The notes under the pieces: model-generated
What the model was told of the DNA's origin: nothing
Seen by the model: the letters and a program-made list of their open reading frames with translations, nothing else
The model's database searches: none
Position numbers and translations under genes: made by a program
Part shown: piece after piece, positions 1 to 11,500 of the stretch
How the letters are laid out: each line of letters opens with the position of its first letter
How positions within the stretch are numbered: the stretch's first letter is position 1
NCBI GenBank assembly: GCA_950295325.1
Contig: OX485806.1
Coordinates: 4,216,001-4,280,000 of the forward strand
Direction: 5' to 3'
Source: Polytrichum commune
Lineage: Eukaryota; Streptophyta; Polytrichopsida; Polytrichales; Polytrichaceae
Length of the DNA: 64,000 nt

Positions 1-2700
1 GCAATCCATGTCTAAGAATAGTTGCTATCATTTCTATCATAAGATGTGCCCATAGAAGTGCAGATATAAAATTTCAATTTGTCCAAAATACATGAATAAG
101 TCTAGATTTGCTTAGAATATAGTTTTTATGCTATTTGTGCATGGAGACGATTATTTTCAAGTGAACTCCCGGCTAAGGGAATGAGACTACTAATTTCTAT
201 TGGACTATCCATGTTGAAGGTGTCCGTATTTTTTAATTTATTTTTTGGTTTTTTGTTTTTGTGATTTTTTTGGACGTTATATGGAAGAAATCGTGTAAGT
301 AAGAAACTTGTAAATCCATTATACATGATTTAAGATGAAATGAAAGGTAGATTCTGGTTGTTGGGGTCTACAAGCATGTGCATATACCATAATAACAGAA
401 AATTGGATTAATAATTTTGGACATTATCAAATTTTGTTCTACAACCAAAATGAGAAGAATGTTAACGCATGTGGATGTGCATCATCGTGGCTAATAATAT
501 GATATGGTCCTAAGATTCTATTGCTAGATGAGTTGAATTTGGTACAAGAGCTTTGAATCTATACTCTAGATCTAAATCTTTGTACAGATAAGATTTTAAC
601 TTAATATTGATATGAACTACTTATTAAAAAAAAAAATTGACATATGCAAGGGGCATCCAACTTAAAGGAGTTTGGTGTTAAACATCACATGGCACCCATC
701 TAGTTTCATCTTCAACCCATAGTGGATAACCTCTCTGTAAGCCTACACCCATAATATCTACCTATTCCACAACTTATGCAACCCATTGGCTACCCAAGTA
801 GTGGGGGTCTCTCCAATGAGTTGACATCAACAACAACACAAACAATGAACCTTTCATAGGTGTACTTATGCAACAAATACCCATATTTTAGTGAGTATTT
901 TAATGGAAATGGTGGTTTTAGCTAGAATAACTGAGCATGCAAAGGCTTCCATCAACCTTGTCCAAGGTTTATTTGGACATGTTTGCCTCTAGTGCGTTGA
1001 GGACTCCACATGAAAGACTTGGGTAGGAGAATATGATAGAATATCAATTTTGGTTGCTAAGGAAGCAAGCGTATCAATGAAGAATCTTTTTGTTTGTGGA
1101 ATACCGCCACCTTTCAGTGATGGATAGTATGTGGACTGACCATGCTTTGTAAACTATTGTAGGTAAGGAAACCATGATAGAACGGGTAGACTAGATATGA
1201 ATGTTTAGGAAGTGAAACAATGCTTTGTTTTGCCAATGGAAAATTGGGCACGGAATCTCATCCCCCGTTTGCTTGCCAAAAAACAACGTACCACCCAAAA
1301 TTGACTTGCGGGGCAATGATTAAAGAGGTGGACTACATGGAAGGTGTATTGGAAGGCAACCTCAAAACCTAAAGTTGAAGACTTGAAAACCATATTCCAA
1401 GTTACATGTTGGGGGATTGATAAAATGTATCCTCTCATATGTTGGCCATCCTAATCCACATGTAAGTGCTTCGCCAACAATATGCCTAAACATATTGGCA
1501 ACAACTTTGTTGATGTCGACGAACTCTATTTTGTTTGCCTAAACAATTGACACATGAAATTGTGCTCTAATTTAGGTAAGAAAACCCTGAATAGATCCTT
1601 TGGAGGGCATTCGCATTTCTTTGTTAGTGTTCTTACAATGAAATATCATAACTTATTGGACCCACAAAATAGCAAGTGTTAAAACCAACAACCCCTCAAA
1701 ACTATCACTCTAAAGTCTTCATTAAAAGTGAAGTGTATATGTTTTGAAAATGTCCCATGTTAGTTTTAGATCACCTATCAACGATCTTTTGAGCTCTAAT
1801 GACTTTAGACCTCTAATGACTTTGCATACGGGCTTCACATTTGACATGCTTTGGTGCATCAGAATCCCTGTCGATCACTCACAAGAATCATTTAAGACTT
1901 TTTAAATCCAACAATAGTATCCATGCTCAGTGCTTAAAGTGATGGTTTTAGCAGCATCTACCTTAGTAATCTGTATGGACTTCCAACCACCATTCCCAAG
2001 AGGGTTAAATAACTGAAAAATGTGCAAAGGTCTCCCACATGAAGAGTGACGTGAAGGTCATTTAAGGTAAACCCTGAAAGGAGCAGAGAATAAGGTGACC
2101 TCAAATTGACTATATGTTATAGTGAAGTGTTAGTTTGATGATAATAATAACGATGATACTGATGACTTCCTGAAGTATGACTCGAGGACCTAAATTGGAG
2201 TTGACATAGAAGATAGGAATTGTGAAGGGTTATGTTTTGGTTGAGTTTCTAAAATTGCAACCATTTTTTATTTTGATCTCCACAAAACCACTAGAGGAGC
2301 AGTTTCCTTTGAAAAAGACCTTAAATCCAAATACGACCACAATCACTGCAGACACACAAGGTAATGAAGCTTGTGAAATTCACCTCTGGATTAAGTTACA
2401 AGTTGATGGGTGGGAAAATGATCCTCTGCAACTTAAAAGACTTTCAAGGATCAACAAAGTGGTGGACAGACGAGAAGGTCTCCCTACACATACAACCCAG
2501 TGCATAAACCTGGGACACCAAAAGATGTCATCAACACTACCTGTCACACTTACTCTAACCTTCTATCCCACTAACTCCAGCCCTGTCACACTTCCTCTAG
2601 ATCTGCTAGCACTTACTGCTGTCATGTAATTGAACACCTCTTTGTCATTTACACATATTGGGTTCACTGAACAGAAATCAAGGCAAAAAATACAAAAAAA
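1..2700. other. No gene recognised; AT-rich intergenic or decayed repeat
   Basis: I see no convincing coding exon or intact repeat in this stretch. The longest open frame, about 135 codons on the plus strand at 2222-2629, has no domain, no matching exon and ordinary composition. A short segment near 1925-1970 resembles a segment near 51785-51835 (both contain a CTTAAAGTGA core and end in CATCTACCTTAG), which suggests an old dispersed repeat. Nothing else could be supported. Confidence 0.5.
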
Positions 2701-2766
2701 CACAAGCATCTAGCATATAAGACTGCCGTGTTTGATTTACAGTTTTCGGCACCGATGCAACCTAAC

Positions 2767-4586
2767 TTAGACAGCGCCTGCAGGCCCCGGAACCTTGTTG
2801 GCAGTTCCATACATGGGAGCACCCTGGGCAGGGTACCCATAGGCAGGCTGCCCTTGGGATTGCATGGGGTACTGTGTTTGCTGCATGGGGTATTGAGCAG
2901 GGTATGCGACATTTTCTTGAGGATAGCGTCTGTACCTGTTCCGGAAACATGTTAAGCACAGGCATAAGAGTAAAAGTGCCCCTATGATAGACCCAATTAT
3001 GGACAACACCAGACGCCATGTTGCGAACCTCCTTCGCGTGCCTGCATGACATACATGGAAAGCAATTAGCGACTGAGGTAATAAGCAGGCTCAATTCGGT
3101 TACTTATCTTGGTTGGACATCTATATTGAAGTGATGTGTGTTTAGGTGTGGGATTAAGATTAGATACCAAAAAAACTTGTGTAGAAGGCATTGGACTACA
3201 TGCTCAAAATCTGTTAACTATTCAGGCACTGTTTTTAGGTTCAATAGTCAACATAATTAAGGGAACCACTATGACCATTTAAACAAGAGAATCATCTTCA
3301 CTTTGATATTGAAGAAGATATTCATGAGCTCCAGAAATTATGAGGAAAATGGCTGCAGCCGTATCTGGATTAGGTAACCATCATGTACTAAACGGGTGGT
3401 TGATAATCAACTACCTGATATCCTAAGAAGAGTGGACTAATAGGAAATATGTCTGGTGTCTTAATCTTAAGACCCGTCTACTTTCATGAGAACCTCGCCA
3501 TGAATCCCTGCACCAAAATTAATGGTCTTCTCACTTCTTGTACTCAGGGAATATTGACCAGGATTCCCGCACCTAGCTTTCTGTTTCCTACTAAATTGTT
3601 TGTAATGGGCAACAGAAGACCTTTGTTTTTCCACTTCCTGCAGAACAGCGTTCCAAAATTCACAAAATGGGGTCATTTGATATTGGTTTGAGTGAAGTTA
3701 AGTTTACTCACATCCTGAGCCAGTCATTGTCCCATCTCCATAATAACCGCGCCTACAATAGCAGTAGTAGGAGCTTTGCGTATTGTAGCAGTAAGCATTT
3801 GTAGCACAGTTGTTTGTTGTCGAACATTCATCGGTAGCTGTTCACACCAACGACAACGACAACACTGGGAAACATTAATTACTCAAAATACACTAATGTC
3901 AGATATAATCTGCGTTATCTTTTTAAGTACACTAATGTCAGATATACCAGGTTGCCCCCTATTTATGCTCAAAGTGCTCAGAAACAGGTCAAATCTATGT
4001 ATTTCCTCCTTTCCATCTCCACTGGTCCAATTGTTGCACTGAAATTATATTGACAAGGTATGGTACCAATTGAGGGAGATAATACACAAAAGTGGAGAAT
4101 AAATTACAGTAATATAGAGATGGTCAGTATCACAATTAATAGATGTAAAGAGAGTCAAGGAAAGGAGGAAGCAGTATAATTATAAGTCGTAAGCCTTAGT
4201 GTTTCAGCAGACGGCAAATATAAATAGGTCTTTGAAACAGCCATGGATTTGACCGACAAAACTTTGACCTTTCTTTACACAACAATTATCTACAGTAAGA
4301 CAATTTCATTTTTTTGTCAGAGTATATTTTGGTCTCTCTAGAAACACTTTGGCAAACAAACTTCCACGAAAGAACTACATACACAAGACATAACCCATTA
4401 AACAAGACATAAACCCTTAACCACTCACAGGGGTTAACTTCCAAGGGTTTCCACATGCTACACCACCAAGTTTCTTTCATGAGAGAGATTCTTACATTGA
4501 GCCTCCACAATCTGAACTGCTAAGATTGAAAGCAAAGCTAGTGAGGCTACCAACCCCAACATCCGCCACGTGGTACCTCCTGTCAT
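2767..4586 (-). CDS. Secreted/type I membrane protein: signal peptide, EGF-like module, one TM helix, Tyr/Pro/Gln-rich tail (3 exons, 163 aa)
   Basis: Rebuilt from splice sites: exons 4586-4496, 3837-3712 and 3041-2767, both introns phase 1 with GT-AG ends (donors T|GTAAGA and T|GTGAGT, acceptors ACAG and GCAG); total 492 nt. Residues 1-30 are a signal peptide ending near VEAQ. Residues 31-73 form one EGF-like module opening with TDEC and containing six cysteines; the last one (C73) is split across intron 2. Residues about 84-101 form a transmembrane helix (LSIIGSIIGALLLLCLCLTC), followed by a basic stop-transfer patch (RNRYRR). The tail (about 107-163) has repeated YP[AM]Q and YGYPAQ motifs. 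The topology suggests an extracellular EGF face and a short cytosolic tail without a kinase, unlike wall-associated kinases. The family is not recognised. The ATG was chosen for the signal peptide; an AG just upstream (CGCAG/GGGTAATG) suggests a 5'UTR intron. Confidence 0.82.
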
Positions 4587-6589
4587 TACCCCTGCGAAAT
4601 CAACCTGGAGTTATTAGCCCTCAAACAACCCAGCCTCCACAGCACATGAAAAAAAAAATCTTTGACGGCATCTCTACCTTGCTGCATGCGCAGAACTCTT
4701 AACAAAAAGATGTACAGCGAAGAGCTAAACTTGGCCTCGGCTTTGCGTTTCTGTCTCAAAAGAAAGGAAATTTTTAATAACTAAACCCCATCCGCCTCCA
4801 CCAAAAAGCAGTAGGCGGAGTGAACCTGGATGACATAGCTGAAATTCTGAACTCAGATGATGCAGAAAACTGACAGGGAAGTTGCCATAAACTCATAGGC
4901 AAAATTCAGGGATAACTCATAAACCCCTCTTAACTTCCGGAACAGAGTTTTCCATCCACATCTTGCAATCAAAAAGCACAAGAAAAGATATCTGACCCAC
5001 CCGCGGTGGAATTCGCCCGAATTGGCGAAACTGAGAAACCTCAAAACCCGACAAGTGGAACAGGAAATCCACAATTCAAAGCTGGAAATCACTGGACTGG
5101 CGAGAACTGGTGATGGGCTGCAGCGCTTGAAGATGAAGAAGGCAGGGACGGAGGTCGATGTAAGTGAGGTGGCTTCTGTCGGTCCTCCACCCGTCATACG
5201 TGCAGAGAACTTGCTGTTGACGTTACCCACGTGGCGGGTTTCTACAAATGAGCGGCGAAAAGGTCCACGAAGAGTGCTGACTCGGCAGTGCCAACTGGCA
5301 AGTGAAGACTGCATTTAGCAGGAGTAGGTACGGGTGGTAGGTGACTGTATATTATTGAGCAGCGTGACCGAGCAGCAAATTGAAATTGCCAAAACCCACG
5401 AGTCACCATCATTGACCTCGTGAACAATCATTCCCTTCATAAATCTGGGCTATCTGCATTGACAATTCAGATGCGGCCTTTGCTGTTGTGATTGGGATTC
5501 GAGAGTCCTCCATTTGCTAATTGAGGGAACTGGCAATTCTGCATTGCGTTGACCACCAACGCTACACTAACGCCAACGAGAGGCCGGGAGCACAACATCT
5601 TTGTGGCCTTTACAAGCAGTCTCGCGTGCGTTCATCGCAGGAGCTTGTAGTTGGCTGGCAATAATTCAAGTGTCGGATCAGAGTTTCAAAGAAAGCATGT
5701 TTGTTCACCATCCAGTTCAACCTATTCATGGTTCTATTGTGTAACGGTGACAACAATATTCATGAGCAAACTGTGTCTTCTATGAATATTTGCAACATTC
5801 GATTAACAAAAATTGGGTGTCTGGTGTTTCAGAGACATGGAGTAACGCCAGACCCTAAAATTCTACCCAAAAACACTTTGGGCACCCTCATCATCACGTG
5901 CGTTGAGCAGATTGCATCACGAAACTTGTCCTGGCAACTGTAGGTTTAAATAATCTTGACAGTTCAAGGGGCTGTTGTCTTGGAGAAATTAGTGCTTTGG
6001 CGCCACTGCCAAGACGATTAGCAAAAGAATCCTTGAATTACCACGAATGTAGGATCTCTTTCAGCATGGGGGGTCAGAAAGGCATGTCCTATAAGGAAGC
6101 TTCCGATAGGCATATATTGTCGTGCAGATTGCAGATGGAGGCTGTGAATTTGGCTTGCCCTAAAGTCAGAAATCTCTTACTGAGGAACAATAATACTGTG
6201 CACTTGGGTTTTTAAGAGGTGGCATTTTATTTCTCAGATCACGTTACACATGTCACTAAACAGACACTAAAAAAGTTCAAGCGATCGATGAGCCTCTACA
6301 CTAAGTGGGAAAATAGGTAACACTAAACTGTAATCCCATCAACTTCACCTCGCTCCGCTTCGAACTGCTTGCAGCGTGTCTCTTGCAGCAAAATCACAGT
6401 GAACTCGAAATGAAGAGTGCCGGGAGGCATGGCCGAGCCGTTCTTATTTTTCACGACTTGCAGCCGACAGCTTCTACCTGGGATGTTGTAACTGAAGGCG
6501 AGTTCTACCATCAGGTCTAATCAGTGCAGGTTTACTCTTGGATACTGGTATCTACAAAGGGGGAAGGGAGGGTTGGGGGAGCAATCAGT
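4587..6589. other. Gene 1 upstream region and gap between the two genes
   Basis: This holds the presumed promoter and 5'UTR of the EGF gene. About 4980-5320 is distinctly GC-richer than its surroundings and open on both strands (98 codons plus strand, 153 codons minus strand), but neither frame shows a domain. It may be a non-coding first exon of the EGF gene. At 6323-6511 a 62-codon minus-strand frame lies just past the stop of gene 2 and is discussed as a possible alternative last exon. The rest shows nothing recognisable. Confidence 0.4.
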
Positions 6590-8558
6590 TCAGTCGGACT
6601 GGCCATCATCAAAGAGATCGACGCACACATCGTCCTGGTTACCGATTCCACCACAGCCGTTCACGAACTCCTCCGTGTCGTCTTGAGCTGAGAAAAATTG
6701 TTTTGCTTTCATCATGAGGACCCTCTTCACCTTCACCGGGAGTTTCTTTTGTCCCTGCATTCAACCCAAGAATTTCTCTTGCAATAAGAAGTACGGAAGA
6801 GCAGGTCCAGTGTAGGCTTCAATTTCTCTTCAAGCTCATCACAATTGGGGATTAGAGTGTTGTTAAGAAAACCCTAACCTAACCTAACCGATCCTCCTGA
6901 GTGATGGATTTTTTTGGCAAGAAGGTAAATTATTATGGAGAAAGGTTTAGGGTACTAGGAATGAGGTTACCTCAAATTCGGCAAACTTGCAGTCTGCGGC
7001 AAGGATGCTGGAGGTAAGATAATCATCCTCGCTACCATCGATGAACACCTTGGCGGCTTGGGCAGGGCTCATCCCATGAGCCTGGTGCAGCTTCACGTAC
7101 ACCTCCTTCGTCTCTTGGTACGTTTGCCCTTCACAGTGAACAACAATTTCACCCGTCAAATTGGTAGTGTCCTATGAAGCCATATATTAGTCATATTCCT
7201 GTCTCTTTCTGTGGCATAACATCGGAGTTGACGAAATGGGTTTTGAGTTTCTGTGTATTTTTAATCAATAGACATCAGTATGAGGTGGTGTACCTAGAAT
7301 GCCATGAACCACTGGAGAGACCTTGATCTGGTTCATTTTGAAGTTAATCTGTGATGTCCACAAGAAGTTCTTAAAATGTCAGAAACTCACCTAAATTCAG
7401 AAGTGAAATCCACACATTCAGTTTTTGACCGATACATTAGTTTTGGTTTTGACCTGAAAATCTTCATGATCAACTTACATAATTGGCTCCAGATCCATGT
7501 TGTCCCGTCGTGGCCTTCATAATAGTAATGTTGAAGTCAAGAACCCCAGGCAACAAGATATGTATGCTGGTGGGGAAGTGGCTGATGGTCAAATCGTTCG
7601 CGGCACTCTTAAATTCGTGAGCTTCAGGTAGCTCCACCTACACAATCGAAACATATCCTCGTCTTGGTAAAAATATGAGATGAATTTTCACTATAGAACT
7701 CAAAGCTGAGCTTCTGAGAGGTATCTCAAACATTGCAGGAGAGGAAATTTCACAGTTGTAGCTCCACATTTTCCTAGCCATATAGTACGGAGAGTCAGGT
7801 GCTAATTGATCTATCACTGACATATCCAACTGTTTATGTTACTCCTATTCGTAATCTTGTCTCTCGACAGTTTTAATTGCAAATTATATTGATTCACATC
7901 AGCTTTTACTAAGTTCTACTACGAGAAACTAGAGTGAGATTGAGAAGTTGAATTTGACAGAGATATGATGATCTTCTAGGTGGTACGGTATTTTGCACAT
8001 TATTAATATCTTTCTCAATTTCCACCATGGCTTACATTGTTAATAAGAACCGCCGGTTGTGCAGAGAATCGGCTTGCATGGGGATGGGCTTGCGCATTGA
8101 CAAGGATGTTATAATCCTCATAAAGGAAAGCAAGCATCGAGATAAACTGTATCACCAGGAGGTCAGATAATTAAATACCACCCAGTCTCTTATTCATGGC
8201 AATTAATAGTTCAACTTCATTGTCTACTGGGTGCATTTCCAGTCGTTAAAGTAGTAAACATCGATCAACTCTTTCGCTTCGTTGAGCCAGATCAATTCAA
8301 TTCTAACATTGTAGTATTTGGGCTAATTTGAAACTTCTTAAAATGGCCACAATGGGTAGTAAAAGTGACTCCTTGATTGTATTGTATTATAATATTTTCA
8401 CTCACTGAGCTGTTCTTATGAAGCCCACGGAAGAGCTGCATGTTGACTTGCAGCTGCTTGTCACTGATGACACAGTAGTCACGGTTTGGTTTCCCGTGGA
8501 AGTCGAACCTCTCCCCATGCTTTCCGAAGAAATGAGGGTCTCCCTCCACAAAGCCCTT
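6590..8558 (-). other. Root-cap / vWD-like C-terminal domain of the chimeric gene (end of exon 13 to exon 18)
   Basis: The segment opens with KGFVEGDPHFFG and RFDFHGKPNRDYCVISD, close to the vWD-like start typical of plant root-cap/LEA-related proteins. It continues through short exons to HGILGQTY and DDYLTSSILAADCKFAEF, which match the family's C-terminal block. Between them the sequence is divergent: the segment of exon 15 and exon 16 lacks the usual Cys/His pattern before the LGQTY motif. The last exon (54 aa) is acidic at its end and has two cysteines (NGCGG, DVCVD). The molecular function of the family is poorly known; a secreted location is inferred from the signal peptide. Confidence 0.75.
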
Positions 8559-11500
8559 GGGCTTGTGTTTATGGGGCTTAGACACTGGGCAATTACATTG
8601 GCAAGGTGGAGGTGCAGCTACTGTGGGTGGTGGGGGAGCAGGCGGGGCATTTTCAACCTGAGCCACTGGAGGATGTGCTGTTGGGGGCGGTCTTGCTAAT
8701 ATGGGTGTGGGCATCGGGATTGGCTGTGGTGCAGGGACTGGCTGTGGTGCAGGCACTGGGACCATCACAGGTGGGGGTGGAGATGGTGGAGGTGGTGATA
8801 GTGAAGGTGGAGGAGGTGAAGGCGGTGGTGGAGAAGGTGGTGGAGGTGAGAGTGGGGGTGATGAAGGTGGAGGTGGAGGTGAGGGAGGAGGGGGATGTGG
8901 AGGAGGGGGATGGCGGGCATGATGGGGGTGAGGTGGATGGGGGCTTGGTGGAGGTGGAGATGGAGATGGTGGGGGTGGTGGAGGAGGAGGAGAAGGTGGG
9001 GGTGGAGATGGAGGAGGGGGGCTAGGCGGGGGTGGAGAAGGAGGAGGTGGCGATGGTGGTGGAGGGGAAGGAGGGGGTGGCGATGGTGGAGGAGGGGAAG
9101 GTGGGGGTGGAGATGGAGGAGGGGGGCTCGGTGGGGGTGGTGAAGGAGGGGGTGGAGATGGTGGTGGAGGCGATGGAGGAGGAGGTGAAGGTGGTGGTGG
9201 AGATGGTGGGGGTGGTGATGGAGGTGGAGGGGAAGGAGGGGGTGGTGATGGAGGTGGAGGGGAAGGAGGGGGTGGAGATGGTGGAGGAGGTGAAGGAGGG
9301 GGTGGAGATGGTGGAGGAGGTGAAGGTGGAGGCGGAGATGGAGGTGGGGGTGAAGGCGGGGGAGGCGATGGAGGGGGAGGTGAAGGAGGCGGGGGAGATG
9401 GCGGAGGAGGTGGAGGAATTGCACATTCCGGAGGTACCCAGTCACACAGCGGAGCTGGTGGATCGGGACATGTTGTGCCTGCAGTACGAAGACCCAACCA
9501 CGAGCAGTTAGGACATCAAAACTCATGGCACACATCAAACGGCATGTCATTCACATCGGAGCCTGGACCATAATCCCAAGGAATTACTCACTCGACAGCG
9601 ACAGCTTACCGTTCAATGGGTTGTCGAGGAACAAATCATCAGAGGGTAAAGTCTGCAACACAATGCACATTGCACACACCCGCTTTGTCTTAGAAAAACA
9701 ACACTCTCATGTAGCAACAATCATCACGGCAATATTGTGAAGAGGAGATTATTGAGATCCCGATAATGTTGTTTGATTGTGATTGTCGAAGTGATTGAAG
9801 GTAGATTCAGAGTTCAATATGCATACGGAGTATTGCGCTTCTTTGCTGGGGCAGAAGTCGCACCGTCGCCCACCGCACAAGATAGCCCAGTCACTCTGGA
9901 AAACACAGCGAGTTCTCACAATTGTGATGATTTCCAGATTCGATCGTGGCAAGCATGGTTGATGATTTTGAAGAACTTTCACTGTCAGATTATACAGCAA
10001 AAGCACTCATGTGATTCTGGAAAGCAATTTGGTCACGTGAGCTCGGTTAAGGCAATGCATACCAGTGCTCTACAGCGAATGAAGGTGGCACTGGCGTGGT
10101 GCTTGACTGCAACCGCGTGGCCATTCTGCAAGCACAAAGGCCGTGGTGGAAATACATCATCAGCTCATGTCAGATTCAGCCGATCATCGTCGGCAATGTA
10201 TGTGAATGACATTCACTGCAATGTGGTCTGGAATTGCCGATGCATGCTCACCTTGTCCATGGTCATGCCGGAGAATTTGGTCATGTAAGCTTTGAACACA
10301 ACCCCTCGCGTCCGACCACGCCCTGCTTGCAGTTCCACGTCCCCGCCGGACATCTGTATTCGGACTACGAGATGGTTAGGTATTTTGATGCAAATCAGCT
10401 TCAAAGATTTTGGGTTTCATCATCAGAGACATAATTGGGGAATTGATTGGGAGGATGGAACAGTATGGTGTACCCCAGCTGTGTTATTCACGAAGCTCGT
10501 CATCTTCACTTGGCCGATCGCACCGCTTGACAGCCAGGCCAGTAAGATTGCCCCTCCGTCTACCTGCATAGCTCAAATCACCCAGTGTCAGACACCCAAT
10601 TCGCCGAACATTGACTAAATGAGCAAAGTACTTCATCAAAAAAACATGGATATTAAAAAAATTATTTCAACTCTTTGGGCATGTTGCATGTTGTGTTTCA
10701 GGAATTGCTGGGATTTGTGGACTTTACTGCGGCGGTGTTGTTGACGAAACTGCAAGTGGTGCACTCAAATTTGGCACCGCCCTGACGCATGCACTGCGGT
10801 GGAGCATCGTCGACGTAGACTGCACCTCCCCAGCTCGCATTGTTGCTCCAGAAAGCAGTGTTCACCACTGTCACGCAGGTGGTGAGGCCGCACTCCTCTT
10901 GCATCTCCGGTGTCTTGGGCATCACATACTCCTCGCTCGATCCCACAAACAGCGCCGCGCCCCTGGAAGCCTGCATTGCGCACATCCATGGACGATTATA
11001 ATTTAGGCCACATACACCTAAATTCAATCAAGTAGGAGGAGGGCATTCAAATGGCTTGTGATCAGGTATCTGTTCAAGTCGCCAAAGGTAGAAAATCGAA
11101 ACTTGCCATGTTCTTCTCGAAAACGCAGCTGCGGATATGGGCCAACGCTCCTGCCTTCACCATCACTGCTCCTCCGCTCCCCTGCTCACATAAACCCCAA
11201 GATCCATACCCACAATATATAAGTTCCTCATAAGTTCATGGCTCCATGGAGAATTTCATATTATATAGGAGGTCAAATCCTGGAGTTTGACAATAAATGC
11301 AGCACTTGGGAGCAGGCACATGCAGATCGAGGAGTGATGATGAGGAGGAGGAGGGTGACTTACAGAGGCAGTGTTGTTGTAGAAGAGGACGTTGAGAGCC
11401 AAGAGCCGGCCACCGCCACCGAGGACGTTGCCTGCCACCAGCACTGCAGATCCTTCACTGCACATGCCTCCGGTGATTTCCAGGTTTTTGAGAGTCAGTG

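Noticed and set aside
2222-2629. 135-codon plus-strand open frame
   Set aside because: No recognisable domain, no signal and no neighbouring exon.
4853-5318. Open frames of 153 (minus) and 98 (plus) codons in a GC-richer stretch
   Set aside because: No domain or splice partner was found, and both strands are open at once, as expected from composition; more likely a 5'UTR/promoter region of the EGF gene.
6868-6889. Interstitial telomere or chromosome-end relic
   Set aside because: Only about three imperfect units, inside an intron of an otherwise intact gene.
8606-9511. Long Gly/Val/Glu-rich open frames on the plus strand
   Set aside because: They are shadows of the 15-bp SPPPP-coding array on the minus strand.
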